From contig JAWKNO010000002.1 of the NCBI GenBank assembly GCA_041391665.1, forward strand, positions 1,302,001-1,366,000: 64,000 nucleotides of DNA, written 5' to 3'. The position numbers and the translations under genes were made by a program. The notes beneath the pieces are model-generated. The model saw nothing but the letters and a program-made list of their open reading frames with translations. It was not told where the DNA came from and made no database searches. This DNA is from Bacteroidia bacterium (GTDB lineage Bacteria; Bacteroidota; Bacteroidia; J057). Below, in pieces: positions 27,121 through 36,540 of the stretch; the first letter of the stretch is position 1, and each line of letters opens with the position of its first letter.

Positions 27121-29742
27121 ATGAACTTTAATAATTATACTATAAAAGCCCAGGAATCGATCCAAAGGGCAAGTGAAGTGGCCAAAGATCTTCGCCACCA
27201 ATCTATCGAAACAGGACACCTCCTAAAATCCCTGTTGATATTGGATGATAGCATCATTCCCTTTATACTGCGGAAAATAGGCGTAAATATTACCTTCCTT
27301 GAGAAAAAGCTCGATGAATACCTCGAAACATATCCGAAAGTCGAAGGAGCTACGGGAGGCGGTTATTTATCCAATGACCTGCATGCAACCCTCGAAATTG
27401 CCAATAAGGAAGCCGGCCGGTTGCAGGACGAGTTTGTAACCCTCGAACACTTACTTCTCGCGCTAGTGAAGTCGAAGAATGGCATTTCCGCTATATTAAA
27501 AGAGCAAGGCGTTACCGAAAAAAATCTGAATGCTGTAATTGAAGAAATACGGGGAGGGAACCGCGCCACAGACCAAAATGCTGAGGCAAAATATAATGCA
27601 CTTCAGAAATACGCCCGCAATCTTAACGAAATGGCCCGCAAAGGGAAGCTGGATCCGGTGATAGGCCGGGAAGATGAGATCCGCCGGGTAATTCATATTC
27701 TTTCCCGCCGAACCAAAAACAATCCTATACTGGTAGGAGAACCCGGTGTAGGTAAAACGGCAATTGCAGAGGGGCTTGCTTTTCGCATCATTCAGGGAGA
27801 TGTACCCGAAAATCTGAAATCCAAAACCATCTTCTCTCTGGACATGGGGGCATTGATCGCCGGAGCCAAGTTTCGGGGAGAGTTTGAAGAAAGGCTGAAA
27901 GCCGTACTGAAAGAAGTTGTTGGGGCAGAAGGAGCCATTATTCTGTTTATTGACGAAATCCATACCCTCGTTGGAGCCGGTAAAACAGATGGTGCTATGG
28001 ACGCAGCTAATATTCTGAAACCCGCATTGGCCAGAGGCGAGCTCCGTGCCATTGGCGCAACGACACTCGATGAATATCAGAAGTATATAGAAAAAGATAA
28101 AGCACTGGAAAGGCGGTTTCAGACTGTGGTAATTGCCGAGCCCAGCGTGGAAGATACCGTCTCTATTCTTCGGGGGCTTAAGGAGCGATATGAAGTGCAT
28201 CATGGTGTGCGAATTACCGATGCCGCGATAGTCGCTGCCGCAGAATTGTCCAACCGCTATATATCAGATCGTTTTCTCCCTGACAAGGCGATTGACCTGA
28301 TTGACGAATCAGCGGCTAAACTCCGGCTGGAGATGGACTCCATGCCCGAAGCGCTCGATGAAATCGAGCGAAAAGTTCGCCATCTCGAAATCGAACGGGA
28401 AGCCCTGAAACGAGAAAAAGAACCTAAAAAACTTGAGGAAATCGAAGAGCAGCTAGCCAATCTCGAAGTCGACAGAACACGCCTTCGCGCGCATTGGGAA
28501 ACAGAAAAAGATATTATTCAGCAAATAAGGAAATCGAAATCCTCGGTTGAGGATCTTAAAGTCGAAGCCGAAGAAGCAGAAAGAAGAGCTGACTTTGGAA
28601 AAGTAGCGGAAATCCGTTATGGCGCAATTGTGGAGATGGAGAAAAAAATCCAAAGACTGAATCAGCAGCTGATAGATTATCAGTCAGATATGCGAATGCT
28701 AAAGGAAGAAGTGGAAGCAGAAGATATCGCTGAAATCATTGCCCGTTGGACGGGAATCCCGGTTAGCCGGATGGTTGAAAGCGAAAGGCAAAAACTACTC
28801 AGACTCGAAGATGAACTTCACCGAAGGGTAGTCGGGCAGGAGGAGGCCATTGAAGCAGTTTCTGATGCCATACGGCGTAGCCGTGCAGGTCTGCAAGATC
28901 CTAACCGGCCAATAGGCTCGTTTATTTTCCTGGGCTCTACCGGTGTGGGCAAAACCGAGCTTGCCAAAGCACTCGCAGAATTCCTATTTGATGATGAACG
29001 GTCAATGGTGCGGATTGACATGTCTGAGTATCAGGAAAAACATTCGGTCAGTCGCCTGGTAGGAGCGCCTCCCGGATATGTTGGTTATGAAGAAGGTGGA
29101 CAACTGACAGAAGCGGTGAGACGCAAACCGTATTCTGTGGTGCTGCTCGACGAAATCGAAAAGGCTCACCCTGATGTTTTTAACATTTTACTCCAGGTAT
29201 TGGACGATGGACGTCTTACGGATAACAAAGGCAGGGTTGTGAACTTTAAAAACACAATTATTATCATGACCTCCAATATAGGCGCGCATTATATTCAGGA
29301 AAAATTTGAGGAGCTTACCGACAATAACAAAGATGCCCTGATGGTCATCATTAAAGATCAGGTTCTGGATCTGCTGAAAAAACATCTTCGCCCGGAATTT
29401 CTCAATCGGGTTGATGAAGCGATTGTTTTCTCTCCGCTGAGCGAACTGGATATGAAAAAAATTGTAAAAATCCAGGTTGACAATTTATGTGTAAAATTGG
29501 CAGAGATGGGCATAACCCTTCATTTTGAAGAGCCCGTGCTCGAATTTTTGGCCAGCCTGGGTTATGATCCTCAGTTTGGTGCAAGGCCTGTTAAAAGATT
29601 GCTTCAGAAAGAAGTTGTAAATGCCCTTTCTAAAGAAATTCTTTCAGGGTCTGTATCCAGAGATTCAATGATCAATATCTCCATTCAGAATGGGAGAATA
29701 CGATTTACTCAGGATCAGGAAAAACAAAAGACGACCGAATAA
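27121..29742 (+). CDS. clpB: ClpB disaggregase (Hsp104 family AAA+ chaperone)
   Basis: Resolves protein aggregates with DnaK in the cytoplasm. The 873-residue protein has a Clp N-terminal repeat domain (about 1-145), first AAA+ domain with Walker A GEPGVGKTA near residue 205 and Walker B ILFIDEIH, a long coiled-coil middle domain (about 410-530, many Glu/Lys/Arg), second AAA+ domain with Walker A GSTGVGKTE near 605, and the D2-small domain (DPQFGARPVKRLLQKEV). The M-domain and absence of a ClpP-docking IGF loop support ClpB rather than ClpA or ClpC. Confidence 0.97.
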   Translation: MNFNNYTIKAQESIQRASEVAKDLRHQSIETGHLLKSLLILDDSIIPFILRKIGVNITFLEKKLDEYLETYPKVEGATGGGYLSNDLHATLEIANKEAGRLQDEFVTLEHLLLALVKSKNGISAILKEQGVTEKNLNAVIEEIRGGNRATDQNAEAKYNALQKYARNLNEMARKGKLDPVIGREDEIRRVIHILSRRTKNNPILVGEPGVGKTAIAEGLAFRIIQGDVPENLKSKTIFSLDMGALIAGAKFRGEFEERLKAVLKEVVGAEGAIILFIDEIHTLVGAGKTDGAMDAANILKPALARGELRAIGATTLDEYQKYIEKDKALERRFQTVVIAEPSVEDTVSILRGLKERYEVHHGVRITDAAIVAAAELSNRYISDRFLPDKAIDLIDESAAKLRLEMDSMPEALDEIERKVRHLEIEREALKREKEPKKLEEIEEQLANLEVDRTRLRAHWETEKDIIQQIRKSKSSVEDLKVEAEEAERRADFGKVAEIRYGAIVEMEKKIQRLNQQLIDYQSDMRMLKEEVEAEDIAEIIARWTGIPVSRMVESERQKLLRLEDELHRRVVGQEEAIEAVSDAIRRSRAGLQDPNRPIGSFIFLGSTGVGKTELAKALAEFLFDDERSMVRIDMSEYQEKHSVSRLVGAPPGYVGYEEGGQLTEAVRRKPYSVVLLDEIEKAHPDVFNILLQVLDDGRLTDNKGRVVNFKNTIIIMTSNIGAHYIQEKFEELTDNNKDALMVIIKDQVLDLLKKHLRPEFLNRVDEAIVFSPLSELDMKKIVKIQVDNLCVKLAEMGITLHFEEPVLEFLASLGYDPQFGARPVKRLLQKEVVNALSKEILSGSVSRDSMINISIQNGRIRFTQDQEKQKTTE

Positions 29743-29839
29743 TGACAAGGTTAGATTATTTATAAAAATTTCGGATTTCGGACAACACATCTGAGAATAA
29801 ATTCGTAGTTTTATTTAGAATAGATAATCACAACAATTT

Positions 29840-30343
29840 ATGCCTGAAAGTACAAGACGATTTTGGATCATGCTCACTATTTTTGCTTTCGTCTTTTCGA
29901 CAGCGAAATGGATGGAAACCAGAAACTTTGAGCGTCCCCGCAAGAGTTGCCACAAGGAATTTTCTGCGCATATGCAGCATAGATCCGGCAATAGAATGTC
30001 TCAGAAACGCCATTGTCAGATCAGAGACAATTACCGTACGCCGGCTATAGACGATTTTGTGTTTGTACATAAAGAGCCGGTTGCTATCAATTATATGGAA
30101 GTGAGTAATGCAATTGGTTATCCTTCTGTTGCAAAAGAAGCGGGAATTGAAGGATCTGTCATCGTGCGGGTACTGGTAGATGAGCACGGAAACTACCTCA
30201 AGCATAAAGTCATTTCCCAGGCACACCCACTTTTGGGAAGAAGTTGTGACTCCTACGTAAATAATCTGTACTTCACGCCTGCGGTCAGAGATGGGCAGCC
30301 TGTTAAGTTTTGGGTAAATATCCCCTTTCATTTTCACAATTAA
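29840..30343 (+). CDS. Single-domain TonB_C protein with N-terminal membrane/signal segment
   Basis: A 167-residue protein. A hydrophobic N-terminus (RFWIMLTIFAFVFST) is followed by a basic stretch rich in His, Arg and Cys, then a TonB C-terminal-like module (IGYPSVAKEAGIEGSVIVRVLVDEHGNYL, HPLLGRSCDSYVNNLYFTPA, GQPVKFWVNIPFHF). The module is about 45-60 percent identical by eye to those in the genes at 15814 and 30550. It lacks the proline-rich spacer of real TonB. A role as a periplasmic binding partner is only an inference. Confidence 0.75.
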   Translation: MPESTRRFWIMLTIFAFVFSTAKWMETRNFERPRKSCHKEFSAHMQHRSGNRMSQKRHCQIRDNYRTPAIDDFVFVHKEPVAINYMEVSNAIGYPSVAKEAGIEGSVIVRVLVDEHGNYLKHKVISQAHPLLGRSCDSYVNNLYFTPAVRDGQPVKFWVNIPFHFHN

Positions 30344-30394
30344 AGTCGCTCTCAGCGATATGATATAAAGAAACTTTTTGTTTTCATTTGATTC

Positions 30395-30427
30395 CCCCTG
30401 TATAGTAGCTTCTGTACAGGGGTTTTT
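30395..30427 (+). terminator. Intrinsic terminator after the first small TonB_C gene
   Basis: CCCCTGTA and TACAGGGG form a perfect 8-bp stem with a 12-nt loop, followed by five T residues and a T-rich tail, 52 bp after the stop codon. Confidence 0.8.
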
Positions 30428-30549
30428 CTTTGTAAGAATCGTCGGTTTTTTGTCCGAAAATAGTTTCACAAAAGCAGGTATCTGGCATGTTGTTTGAACC
30501 TTTTTCAGTGAAATTCTTTTTGCCCTAACCTTTTGTAATTCCCAGGCCT

Positions 30550-30957
30550 ATGTTACCCTCAACACGTATTTCCTGGATCATCTTTACCGCAGCCGCGATG
30601 TCATTGGCTGGTAGTTTGGCATGGACTGACGCGATATCCTCTATGCAGTTGGATTATGCCCATGAAACTGATGAAGTTGATCTTCCCCCTTATATTCAGA
30701 ATCGCGAAGAGATCGCCCATATGATTGGTTATCCTGCATTGGCGTGGGACTCAGGTATAGAGGGCACCGTTGTTCTTCGGATACTTGTAGATGAAACCGG
30801 TGGTTATCTGACTCATGAAGTAACCGGAAATTCACATCCACTACTTCAAATTCCCTGTGAACACTTCGCACATTTTTTGTTTTTCTCTCCCGCCCGGACT
30901 AATGGTCAGCCCGTGAAGTGCTGGGTCGAAATTCCATTTGAGTTCGAAATTCCCTAA
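30550..30957 (+). CDS. Small secreted TonB_C-domain protein
   Basis: A 135-residue paralogue of the gene at 29840. It has a signal-like N-terminus (ISWIIFTAAAMSLAGSLAWTDA) and one TonB_C module (IGYPALAWDSGIEGTVVLRILVDETGGYL, HPLLQIPCEHFAHFLFFSPA, GQPVKCWVEIPFEFEIP). The cysteine after the HPLL motif is shared with the 29840 protein but not with the TPR protein, suggesting tandem duplication. Each copy has its own terminator, so they are probably expressed separately. Confidence 0.75.
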   Translation: MLPSTRISWIIFTAAAMSLAGSLAWTDAISSMQLDYAHETDEVDLPPYIQNREEIAHMIGYPALAWDSGIEGTVVLRILVDETGGYLTHEVTGNSHPLLQIPCEHFAHFLFFSPARTNGQPVKCWVEIPFEFEIP

Positions 30958-30996
30958 AAAGGAGGGAAATGCTCCCGCATGTAAATATATAGAACA

Positions 30997-31036
30997 AAAG
31001 GCCCCTGCTGAATCTTTATCCGGCAAAGGGGCTTTT
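30997..31036 (+). terminator. Intrinsic terminator after the second small TonB_C gene
   Basis: AAAGGCCCCT and AGGGGCTTTT pair over 10 bp with one G-U pair and a 20-nt loop; the 3' arm ends in four T residues. It lies 40 bp after the stop codon. Confidence 0.7.
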
Positions 31037-31109
31037 GAATGTTATCTGCGGACAAAAAATTTGTACATTTACCCGCAAAACCTAATTTACTACAGGAAAA
31101 CCCCTTACT

Positions 31110-33575
31110 GTGAAGCAATTATTTACACTGATGATCAGAAAAATTTTCCCTCATACATCTCTGGCAATACTGCTGAGTTTGCTGTTACAAACCCAACTTC
31201 AGGGACAGTGTGTAACTTCTTACCCGTATTTGCAAAATTTCGACAGTGGTCCGGCCGGTTGGACAGCTTCTGTCTCCGGGATCACTGGATGGTCTCTGGG
31301 AACACCTGCCAAATCTGTTATCAACTCTGCCTCTTCGGCTCCCAACTCATGGGTTACCGGTGGATTAAACCTCCCCTATACGGCTAACAACAGCTCCTGG
31401 GTAAATAGTCCGTGTTTTGATTTTTCGACTTTACTTAATCCGGCTATTTCCATGAGAATTTGGTGGGAGAGTGAATTTAGCTGGGACGGTGCCGCGCTAC
31501 TTTCGTCTATAGATGGCGGGGCGACCTGGCAAGTAGTAGGAGGCCTGCTTGATCCGGTCAACTGGTATACAGACAACTCTGTGAACGGAGGGCAGACGGG
31601 TGGTCCATGCGGACAGCTTCTGGGCTGGACCGGTCGGGCCGCAACCAATACCGGATCGCAAATGTGGGTAACGGCTCAACACAAATTAAATGGGCTCGCC
31701 GGAAAACCGAATGTTCGTTTCCGGATTTGTTTTGCTTCTGATTTTTCCAATCAATATGATGGTTTTGCTTTTGATGACATCATTATTGCAGACCTTCCTG
31801 CCGTAAATCTTGGCCCGGATACGGTAATCTGTGTTACTGATACATTGGTTCTTGATGCCTGTGTTCCTTCCGCAACGGATTATCAATGGACCAGCAGTGT
31901 TGCAGATACATTTTGTACAAAATCTGTGGTAAACTCCGGATTCTACATTGTAATAGTAAAGGATACGCTGGGATTTATAGTCAGAGATACGATTCAGGTT
32001 TCTGTATCTGCTACCAATGTACAGCTTCCCACAGCTCAACTGATTTGTCCCGGAGATACGATTACCTTAAATGCTTCCAACCCGTGGGCAAGCCATCTCT
32101 GGCTTCCTGGCAATGTGCAGGGACAAACACTCGATGTCTTTCAGACGGGTACCTATATCGCCGTGGTATCAGATACTTTTGGGTGTGTAAGTATAGACTC
32201 TGTGGCGATAACGGTGGACTTTGTGCCCAACGTGGACCTGGGGCCTGATACGACAATTTGTATCGGCGAATCGATCGTTCTGGATGCCGGTGCGGCTAAT
32301 CCTGGCACCAACTACCTGTGGAACTTTGGCAGTGCATCCTCCCAAACCATTATTGTAACTGCACCAGGTACGTATATCGTAACCGTTACTACAGCGGCTC
32401 AATGCACGACATCTGATACGATGGATTTGAGTGTACAACTTTCGCCCGTCGTTAATCTTGGACCAGATAGAATTGAGTGTGGTGAATTTTCCCTGAACGC
32501 CAACAATGCAGGTTCGACCTTCCTTTGGTCAACCGGGTCAAACACTCAGACCATTACTTCCACTAATGCCGGCCAGTATTGGGTATCTGTTACCAATGTT
32601 TTTGGTTGTGCGAATTCCGATACAGTTAACATTACAAAGGGTACAATTCCCATTGTGGACCTGGGACCTGATCTGGTAATATGTAATAACCAATCAACCA
32701 CTATCAGCGCGGGGAATCCGGGCAGTCAATATCTTTGGTCAACTTCTGCTACTACTCAATCTATTACTGTCAATTCTCCCGGAGAGTACTCCGTACAGGT
32801 AACCAATGCGGATAACTGTACATCCACGGATACGGTAAAGGTTGTGCTCTCTCCGCTCACAGTTGAACTGGGGTCAAACTTTACTATTTGCAACGGCGAT
32901 TCTACTTTATTGAATGCCGGAAATACAGGAAATAATTATACCTGGTCAACCGGAGCAACTACCCCCACGATCTATATTACTTCCGGTGGCACCTATTCGG
33001 TAACGGTTTCGGATACTGCGGGTTGTACCGCACAGGATGTGATCATTATCTCAGGACAAGCCAATTTTGTCGCAGACTTTGATATTACACCCGATACTTC
33101 TGTTTTATACCAGGTTATGCAGTTTTCGGATCTCAGCGGAGGTAATCCAACTTCCTGGCTATGGGATTTTGGCGACGGACTGACATCCACACAAAAAAAT
33201 CCAACCCACGCATATCAGTCTGTTGACACCTTCAATGTATGCCTGACTGTCAGTGATGGGATCTGTACCAATACGGTCTGCCAGAAGTTGTTTGTTGATA
33301 TTTTTGCTGGTCTCGAAGAAGAACTGGGCCTCAAACTGAATGTATATCCAAACCCCAACGGTGGACAGTTTACCGTTGATATTTCCCTCGAAAACAGCGA
33401 GAACACAGAATTGGAAATACTGGATCTTTCAGGCCGTATTCTGTACCAGAAGTCTTTGGGGTATGTTTATACTCACAACGAGAATGTAAATCTTGCTAAG
33501 GCAGCAAAAGGACTATATCTGTTGAAGCTGACAGTCGGCGGGGTGGATGTTTACCGGAAGATAATGGTGCGTTAA
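31110..33575 (+). CDS. Large T9SS-secreted protein with Ig-like repeats, PKD domain and type A sorting tail
   Basis: An 821-residue cell-surface or secreted protein. A signal peptide (core LAILLSLLLQTQLQG) is followed by a beta-sandwich like the choice-of-anchor/MAM type (residues about 40-235, FDFSTLLNPAISMRIWWESEF, DGFAFDDI). Six Ig-like repeats of about 65-80 residues come next, five starting with variants of LGPDxxIC. Then comes a PKD domain (SWLWDFGDGLTSTQKNPTHAY) and a type A T9SS tail (LNVYPNPNGGQFTV, GLYLLKL, KIMV). Translation may start at the GTG at 31110 or the in-frame ATG at 31131; both keep the signal peptide. A role in adhesion or matrix is inferred. Confidence 0.86.
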   Translation: MKQLFTLMIRKIFPHTSLAILLSLLLQTQLQGQCVTSYPYLQNFDSGPAGWTASVSGITGWSLGTPAKSVINSASSAPNSWVTGGLNLPYTANNSSWVNSPCFDFSTLLNPAISMRIWWESEFSWDGAALLSSIDGGATWQVVGGLLDPVNWYTDNSVNGGQTGGPCGQLLGWTGRAATNTGSQMWVTAQHKLNGLAGKPNVRFRICFASDFSNQYDGFAFDDIIIADLPAVNLGPDTVICVTDTLVLDACVPSATDYQWTSSVADTFCTKSVVNSGFYIVIVKDTLGFIVRDTIQVSVSATNVQLPTAQLICPGDTITLNASNPWASHLWLPGNVQGQTLDVFQTGTYIAVVSDTFGCVSIDSVAITVDFVPNVDLGPDTTICIGESIVLDAGAANPGTNYLWNFGSASSQTIIVTAPGTYIVTVTTAAQCTTSDTMDLSVQLSPVVNLGPDRIECGEFSLNANNAGSTFLWSTGSNTQTITSTNAGQYWVSVTNVFGCANSDTVNITKGTIPIVDLGPDLVICNNQSTTISAGNPGSQYLWSTSATTQSITVNSPGEYSVQVTNADNCTSTDTVKVVLSPLTVELGSNFTICNGDSTLLNAGNTGNNYTWSTGATTPTIYITSGGTYSVTVSDTAGCTAQDVIIISGQANFVADFDITPDTSVLYQVMQFSDLSGGNPTSWLWDFGDGLTSTQKNPTHAYQSVDTFNVCLTVSDGICTNTVCQKLFVDIFAGLEEELGLKLNVYPNPNGGQFTVDISLENSENTELEILDLSGRILYQKSLGYVYTHNENVNLAKAAKGLYLLKLTVGGVDVYRKIMVR

Positions 33576-33590
33576 TAAAAAGAACTTTTA

Positions 33591-33598
33591 TATATTTG
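33591..33598 (+). promoter_or_regulatory. Promoter -7 element for thrB-thrC
   Basis: TATATTTG is an exact match to TAnnTTTG, 24 bp before the ATG at 33623 and 15 bp after the preceding stop codon. No good TTTG is seen at -33, so strength is uncertain. Confidence 0.5.
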
Positions 33599-33622
33599 CC
33601 CGCCCCCGCAAATATTTTGTCC

Positions 33623-34570
33623 ATGCAGAATGAAGTACATGTATTTGCCCCGGCGAGTGTGGCAAATGTAGCTTGTGGTTTTGATACACTTGGATTTGCC
33701 ATCCAGCGACCGGGCGATGAAGTGATCGCAAGATTTTCTTCTAAACCCGGATTGCATATCAGCCGGATTATAGGAGATAGCGGGAAATTATCGCTTGAAC
33801 CTTCTCAAAACACAGCGGGTGTTGCCGCACTTTCCCTGCTCAACCGGCTCGGCAATTTTCCGGGTGACTATCCGGGAATTGAGCTGGAAATCCATAAAGG
33901 AATTGCCATTGGCAGTGGCCTTGGATCCAGTGCGTGCAGTGCCGTAGCCGGTGCTGTAGCAGTCAATGAATTGCTCGACCGGCCTTTTGAAAAAAAGGAA
34001 CTCCTCCCATTTGCACTCGATGGAGAAGCCCTTGCCAGTGGTGGAGCCATCCATGCCGACAACGTGGGCCCATGTCTGCTTGGGGGAATTGTACTCGTCA
34101 GAAGCAATAAAGACATGGACACGGTTAATATCCGCGTTCCGGACAATCTCTACGCAGCGGTTGTGCTTCCCGAATTGGAAGTATTGACCGTCGTTGCAAG
34201 AAATATTCTCCGTAAAGAAATTCCCCTGAGCGATGCCATTACCCAATGGGGCAATCTGGGGGGAATCATTGCCGGCTTTACTATGTCAGACTATCAACTG
34301 ATCGGGCGATCGCTCAATGATGTGATCGCCGAACCCTATCGTTCTGCGTTGATCCCCGGATTTTATGATGTCAAAGAGGCCGCCCTCGAGGCAGGCGCAT
34401 TGGGCTGTAGTATTTCAGGGGCAGGGCCATCAGTATTTGCCCTCTGCGAGGGCGATGTAACTGCATTCCGGGTGGGAATCGCCATGCAAAATGCATTTAC
34501 ACGCGCAGGTATACCCAGCGAGCGCTTTATTTCGACTATCAACACGCTGGGAGCTGAAAGAATCCGCTAG
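33623..34570 (+). CDS. thrB: Homoserine kinase
   Basis: Phosphorylates homoserine to O-phosphohomoserine, the penultimate step of threonine synthesis. A GHMP kinase with APASVANVACGFDTLGFA at the N-terminus, the ATP-binding GIAIGSGLGSSACSAVAG loop and the C-terminal GAGPSVFAL motif. Start chosen at the ATG at 33623; a TTG nine codons earlier would lie inside the promoter element. 315 residues, normal length. thrC follows after 27 bp; the usual upstream aspartokinase/homoserine dehydrogenase gene is not adjacent. Confidence 0.95.
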   Translation: MQNEVHVFAPASVANVACGFDTLGFAIQRPGDEVIARFSSKPGLHISRIIGDSGKLSLEPSQNTAGVAALSLLNRLGNFPGDYPGIELEIHKGIAIGSGLGSSACSAVAGAVAVNELLDRPFEKKELLPFALDGEALASGGAIHADNVGPCLLGGIVLVRSNKDMDTVNIRVPDNLYAAVVLPELEVLTVVARNILRKEIPLSDAITQWGNLGGIIAGFTMSDYQLIGRSLNDVIAEPYRSALIPGFYDVKEAALEAGALGCSISGAGPSVFALCEGDVTAFRVGIAMQNAFTRAGIPSERFISTINTLGAERIR

Positions 34571-34597
34571 TTCAAAGCCACAGGATAATTTAAAAAT

Positions 34598-35905
34598 ATG
34601 TATTTATACAGTACGAAAAACCGGCAGCTCCGGGCTTCGCTGGAAGAAGCGGTTTTACAAGGACTGCCACCGGATAATGGGCTGTATATGCCTGAAAATA
34701 TCGGACGTCTGGCTGATGATATTCTCGGGAAGCTCGATCAGCTTACTTTTCAGGAAATTGCTTTTGAAATTTGTCGCAATATTTTCGGAACAACCATTCC
34801 TGAACAACCACTACGGGAGATTATTGACCATACACTGAGTTTTGACGCACCACTGGTAAGGTTGGGTGAAAATGATGCTGTACTTGAACTTTTCCACGGC
34901 CCATCTCTTGCCTTTAAAGATTTCGGTGCGCGTTTTATGTCGCGCCTTATCTCCTGGTTTGTAAGAAATGAAAATCGTGAAGTAACAATACTCGTTGCCA
35001 CTTCAGGAGATACAGGTGGCGCTGTAGCCTATGGCTTTTATAAAACACCTGGGGTTAAGGTGATTATTCTATATCCTTCGGGGAAAGTCAGTGAGCTTCA
35101 GGAAAAGCAGCTGACTACATTAGGCGAGAATGTAACAGCACTGGAAGTTTCCGGAAACTTCGACGACTGTCAGGCGATGGTCAAACAGGCCTTTCTCGAT
35201 GTTACCCTAAAAGATGTTGTTAACCTCAGTTCTGCCAACTCGATTAATATCGCGCGGTTGATTCCTCAGTGTTTTTACTATTTCCGGGCATGGCAGCAGA
35301 TCCCGCTTTCGCGCAGAGAGAAGGTGGTATTCTCCGTTCCCAGTGGAAACTTTGGTAACCTCACAGCGGGGTTAATGGCGCAGAAAATGGGTTTGCCAAT
35401 AGCAAAATTCATTGCTGCAACCAATATTAATGCCATCGTCCCTCACTATCTTGAGACGGGAGAATTTCAACCCGGCCCGGGTAAACCCACAATTTCCAAC
35501 GCGATGGATGTTGGCAATCCCAGCAACTTTGCGCGCATGACAGATATGTTTCAACACGATCTGGCCGCCATGCAGGGGGTAATCGAAGGCTATTCATTTA
35601 CAGATGATGAAACCATAACAGCGATGAAAGAAATTTATCGCAGATATCAGTATGTGATGGATCCTCATGGAGCGGTCGGTTGGCAGGCACTGGATACTTT
35701 CCTGAAAGATTTTCCGGAATATTACGGTGTTGTACTTGAAACTGCCCATCCTGCCAAGTTTCTGGATGTCGTTAATCCTGCGTTAGGCTTTGAAGTGCCT
35801 GTACCCGAAAGACTGGCTTCACTGGCGGATAAAGAAAAAAAATCTATTCCTATTGGGAACCAGTACGGTGATCTGCGGGCTATTCTGCAAAACTTTCCGG
35901 GTTAA
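34598..35905 (+). CDS. thrC: Threonine synthase
   Basis: Converts O-phosphohomoserine to threonine with pyridoxal phosphate, cytoplasmic. The 435-residue protein has the N-terminal MYLYSTKN and EAVLQGLPPDNGLYMPE segment, the PLP lysine K107 in LAFKDFGARF, the ATSGDTGGA phosphate-binding loop and a C-terminal ETAHPAKF segment. It pairs with thrB in one transcript. Confidence 0.96.
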   Translation: MYLYSTKNRQLRASLEEAVLQGLPPDNGLYMPENIGRLADDILGKLDQLTFQEIAFEICRNIFGTTIPEQPLREIIDHTLSFDAPLVRLGENDAVLELFHGPSLAFKDFGARFMSRLISWFVRNENREVTILVATSGDTGGAVAYGFYKTPGVKVIILYPSGKVSELQEKQLTTLGENVTALEVSGNFDDCQAMVKQAFLDVTLKDVVNLSSANSINIARLIPQCFYYFRAWQQIPLSRREKVVFSVPSGNFGNLTAGLMAQKMGLPIAKFIAATNINAIVPHYLETGEFQPGPGKPTISNAMDVGNPSNFARMTDMFQHDLAAMQGVIEGYSFTDDETITAMKEIYRRYQYVMDPHGAVGWQALDTFLKDFPEYYGVVLETAHPAKFLDVVNPALGFEVPVPERLASLADKEKKSIPIGNQYGDLRAILQNFPG

Positions 35906-35991
35906 TATTGATTATGGCCGCATTTTTTTTTAAGATAGAATGTATGCAACTTTTTGACCACCACTATGGGTCATTATGAAAAATAACCCTT

Positions 35992-36531
35992 ATGCAAAGT
36001 ATCAAAAAACATTCTGCCTTATTTATTTTACTGGTATTAATATCGGTTCAACAGCTATATAGCCAGGCATTTTACAAAAATGAACTGACCATTTCTCCCG
36101 GCATAGGTGCTATTGGGATCATTACCGATTACAATGCTACCCCCGTAGTTGTGAATGCCGAATATGGGCTTACCCGCGCTTTCAGTGGCGGCGCTTATCT
36201 GGGCTTTCGGTTTTTAAGTGATCCGAATGAAGTGAAAAGGCCCGCCCTTCATCCTGCGGTCGGTGCAAGGTTGTCTGCACATATTTTCCCGCTTATCAAT
36301 CAGTTTTCCGAAGCGGGTATCGACGACTCAAGGATGGATGCCTATCTTTCCTTACTGATCGGGTATGAATTTGCCGGATCATCTTATCCGGTTGAAAGAC
36401 CATTTATTTACCCGAGACCCGTCATCGGTGGGCGCTATTATCTTGCCGATCCTATTGCCCTTTGGTTTGAACTGGGGCTGGGGGCATTTTCGATTGTGAA
36501 TGCAGGTATTACCCTGAGACTGGGAGTTTAA
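35992..36531 (+). CDS. Small outer-membrane beta-barrel-like protein
   Basis: A 179-residue protein with a signal peptide (ALFILLVLISVQQLYSQ). The mature part alternates hydrophobic and polar residues with repeated Gly and aromatic positions (ISPGIGAIGIITDY, FSGGAYLGFRFL, IGYEFAGS, VIGGRYYL) and ends in the strand AGITLRLGV, as expected for an 8-strand barrel. No known function. The serine hydrolase gene starts 9 bp later, so they are likely cotranscribed. Confidence 0.65.
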   Translation: MQSIKKHSALFILLVLISVQQLYSQAFYKNELTISPGIGAIGIITDYNATPVVVNAEYGLTRAFSGGAYLGFRFLSDPNEVKRPALHPAVGARLSAHIFPLINQFSEAGIDDSRMDAYLSLLIGYEFAGSSYPVERPFIYPRPVIGGRYYLADPIALWFELGLGAFSIVNAGITLRLGV

Positions 36532-36540
36532 ATATATATT

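Noticed and set aside
29828..30469. Long minus-strand open frame across the small TonB_C gene
   Set aside because: It is antisense to a gene with a clear conserved domain and shows no coding pattern.
35960..35990. GGGTCATT / AATAACCC weak dyad before the small outer-membrane protein
   Set aside because: One mismatch, short, AT-rich, and not supported by any neighbouring regulator.
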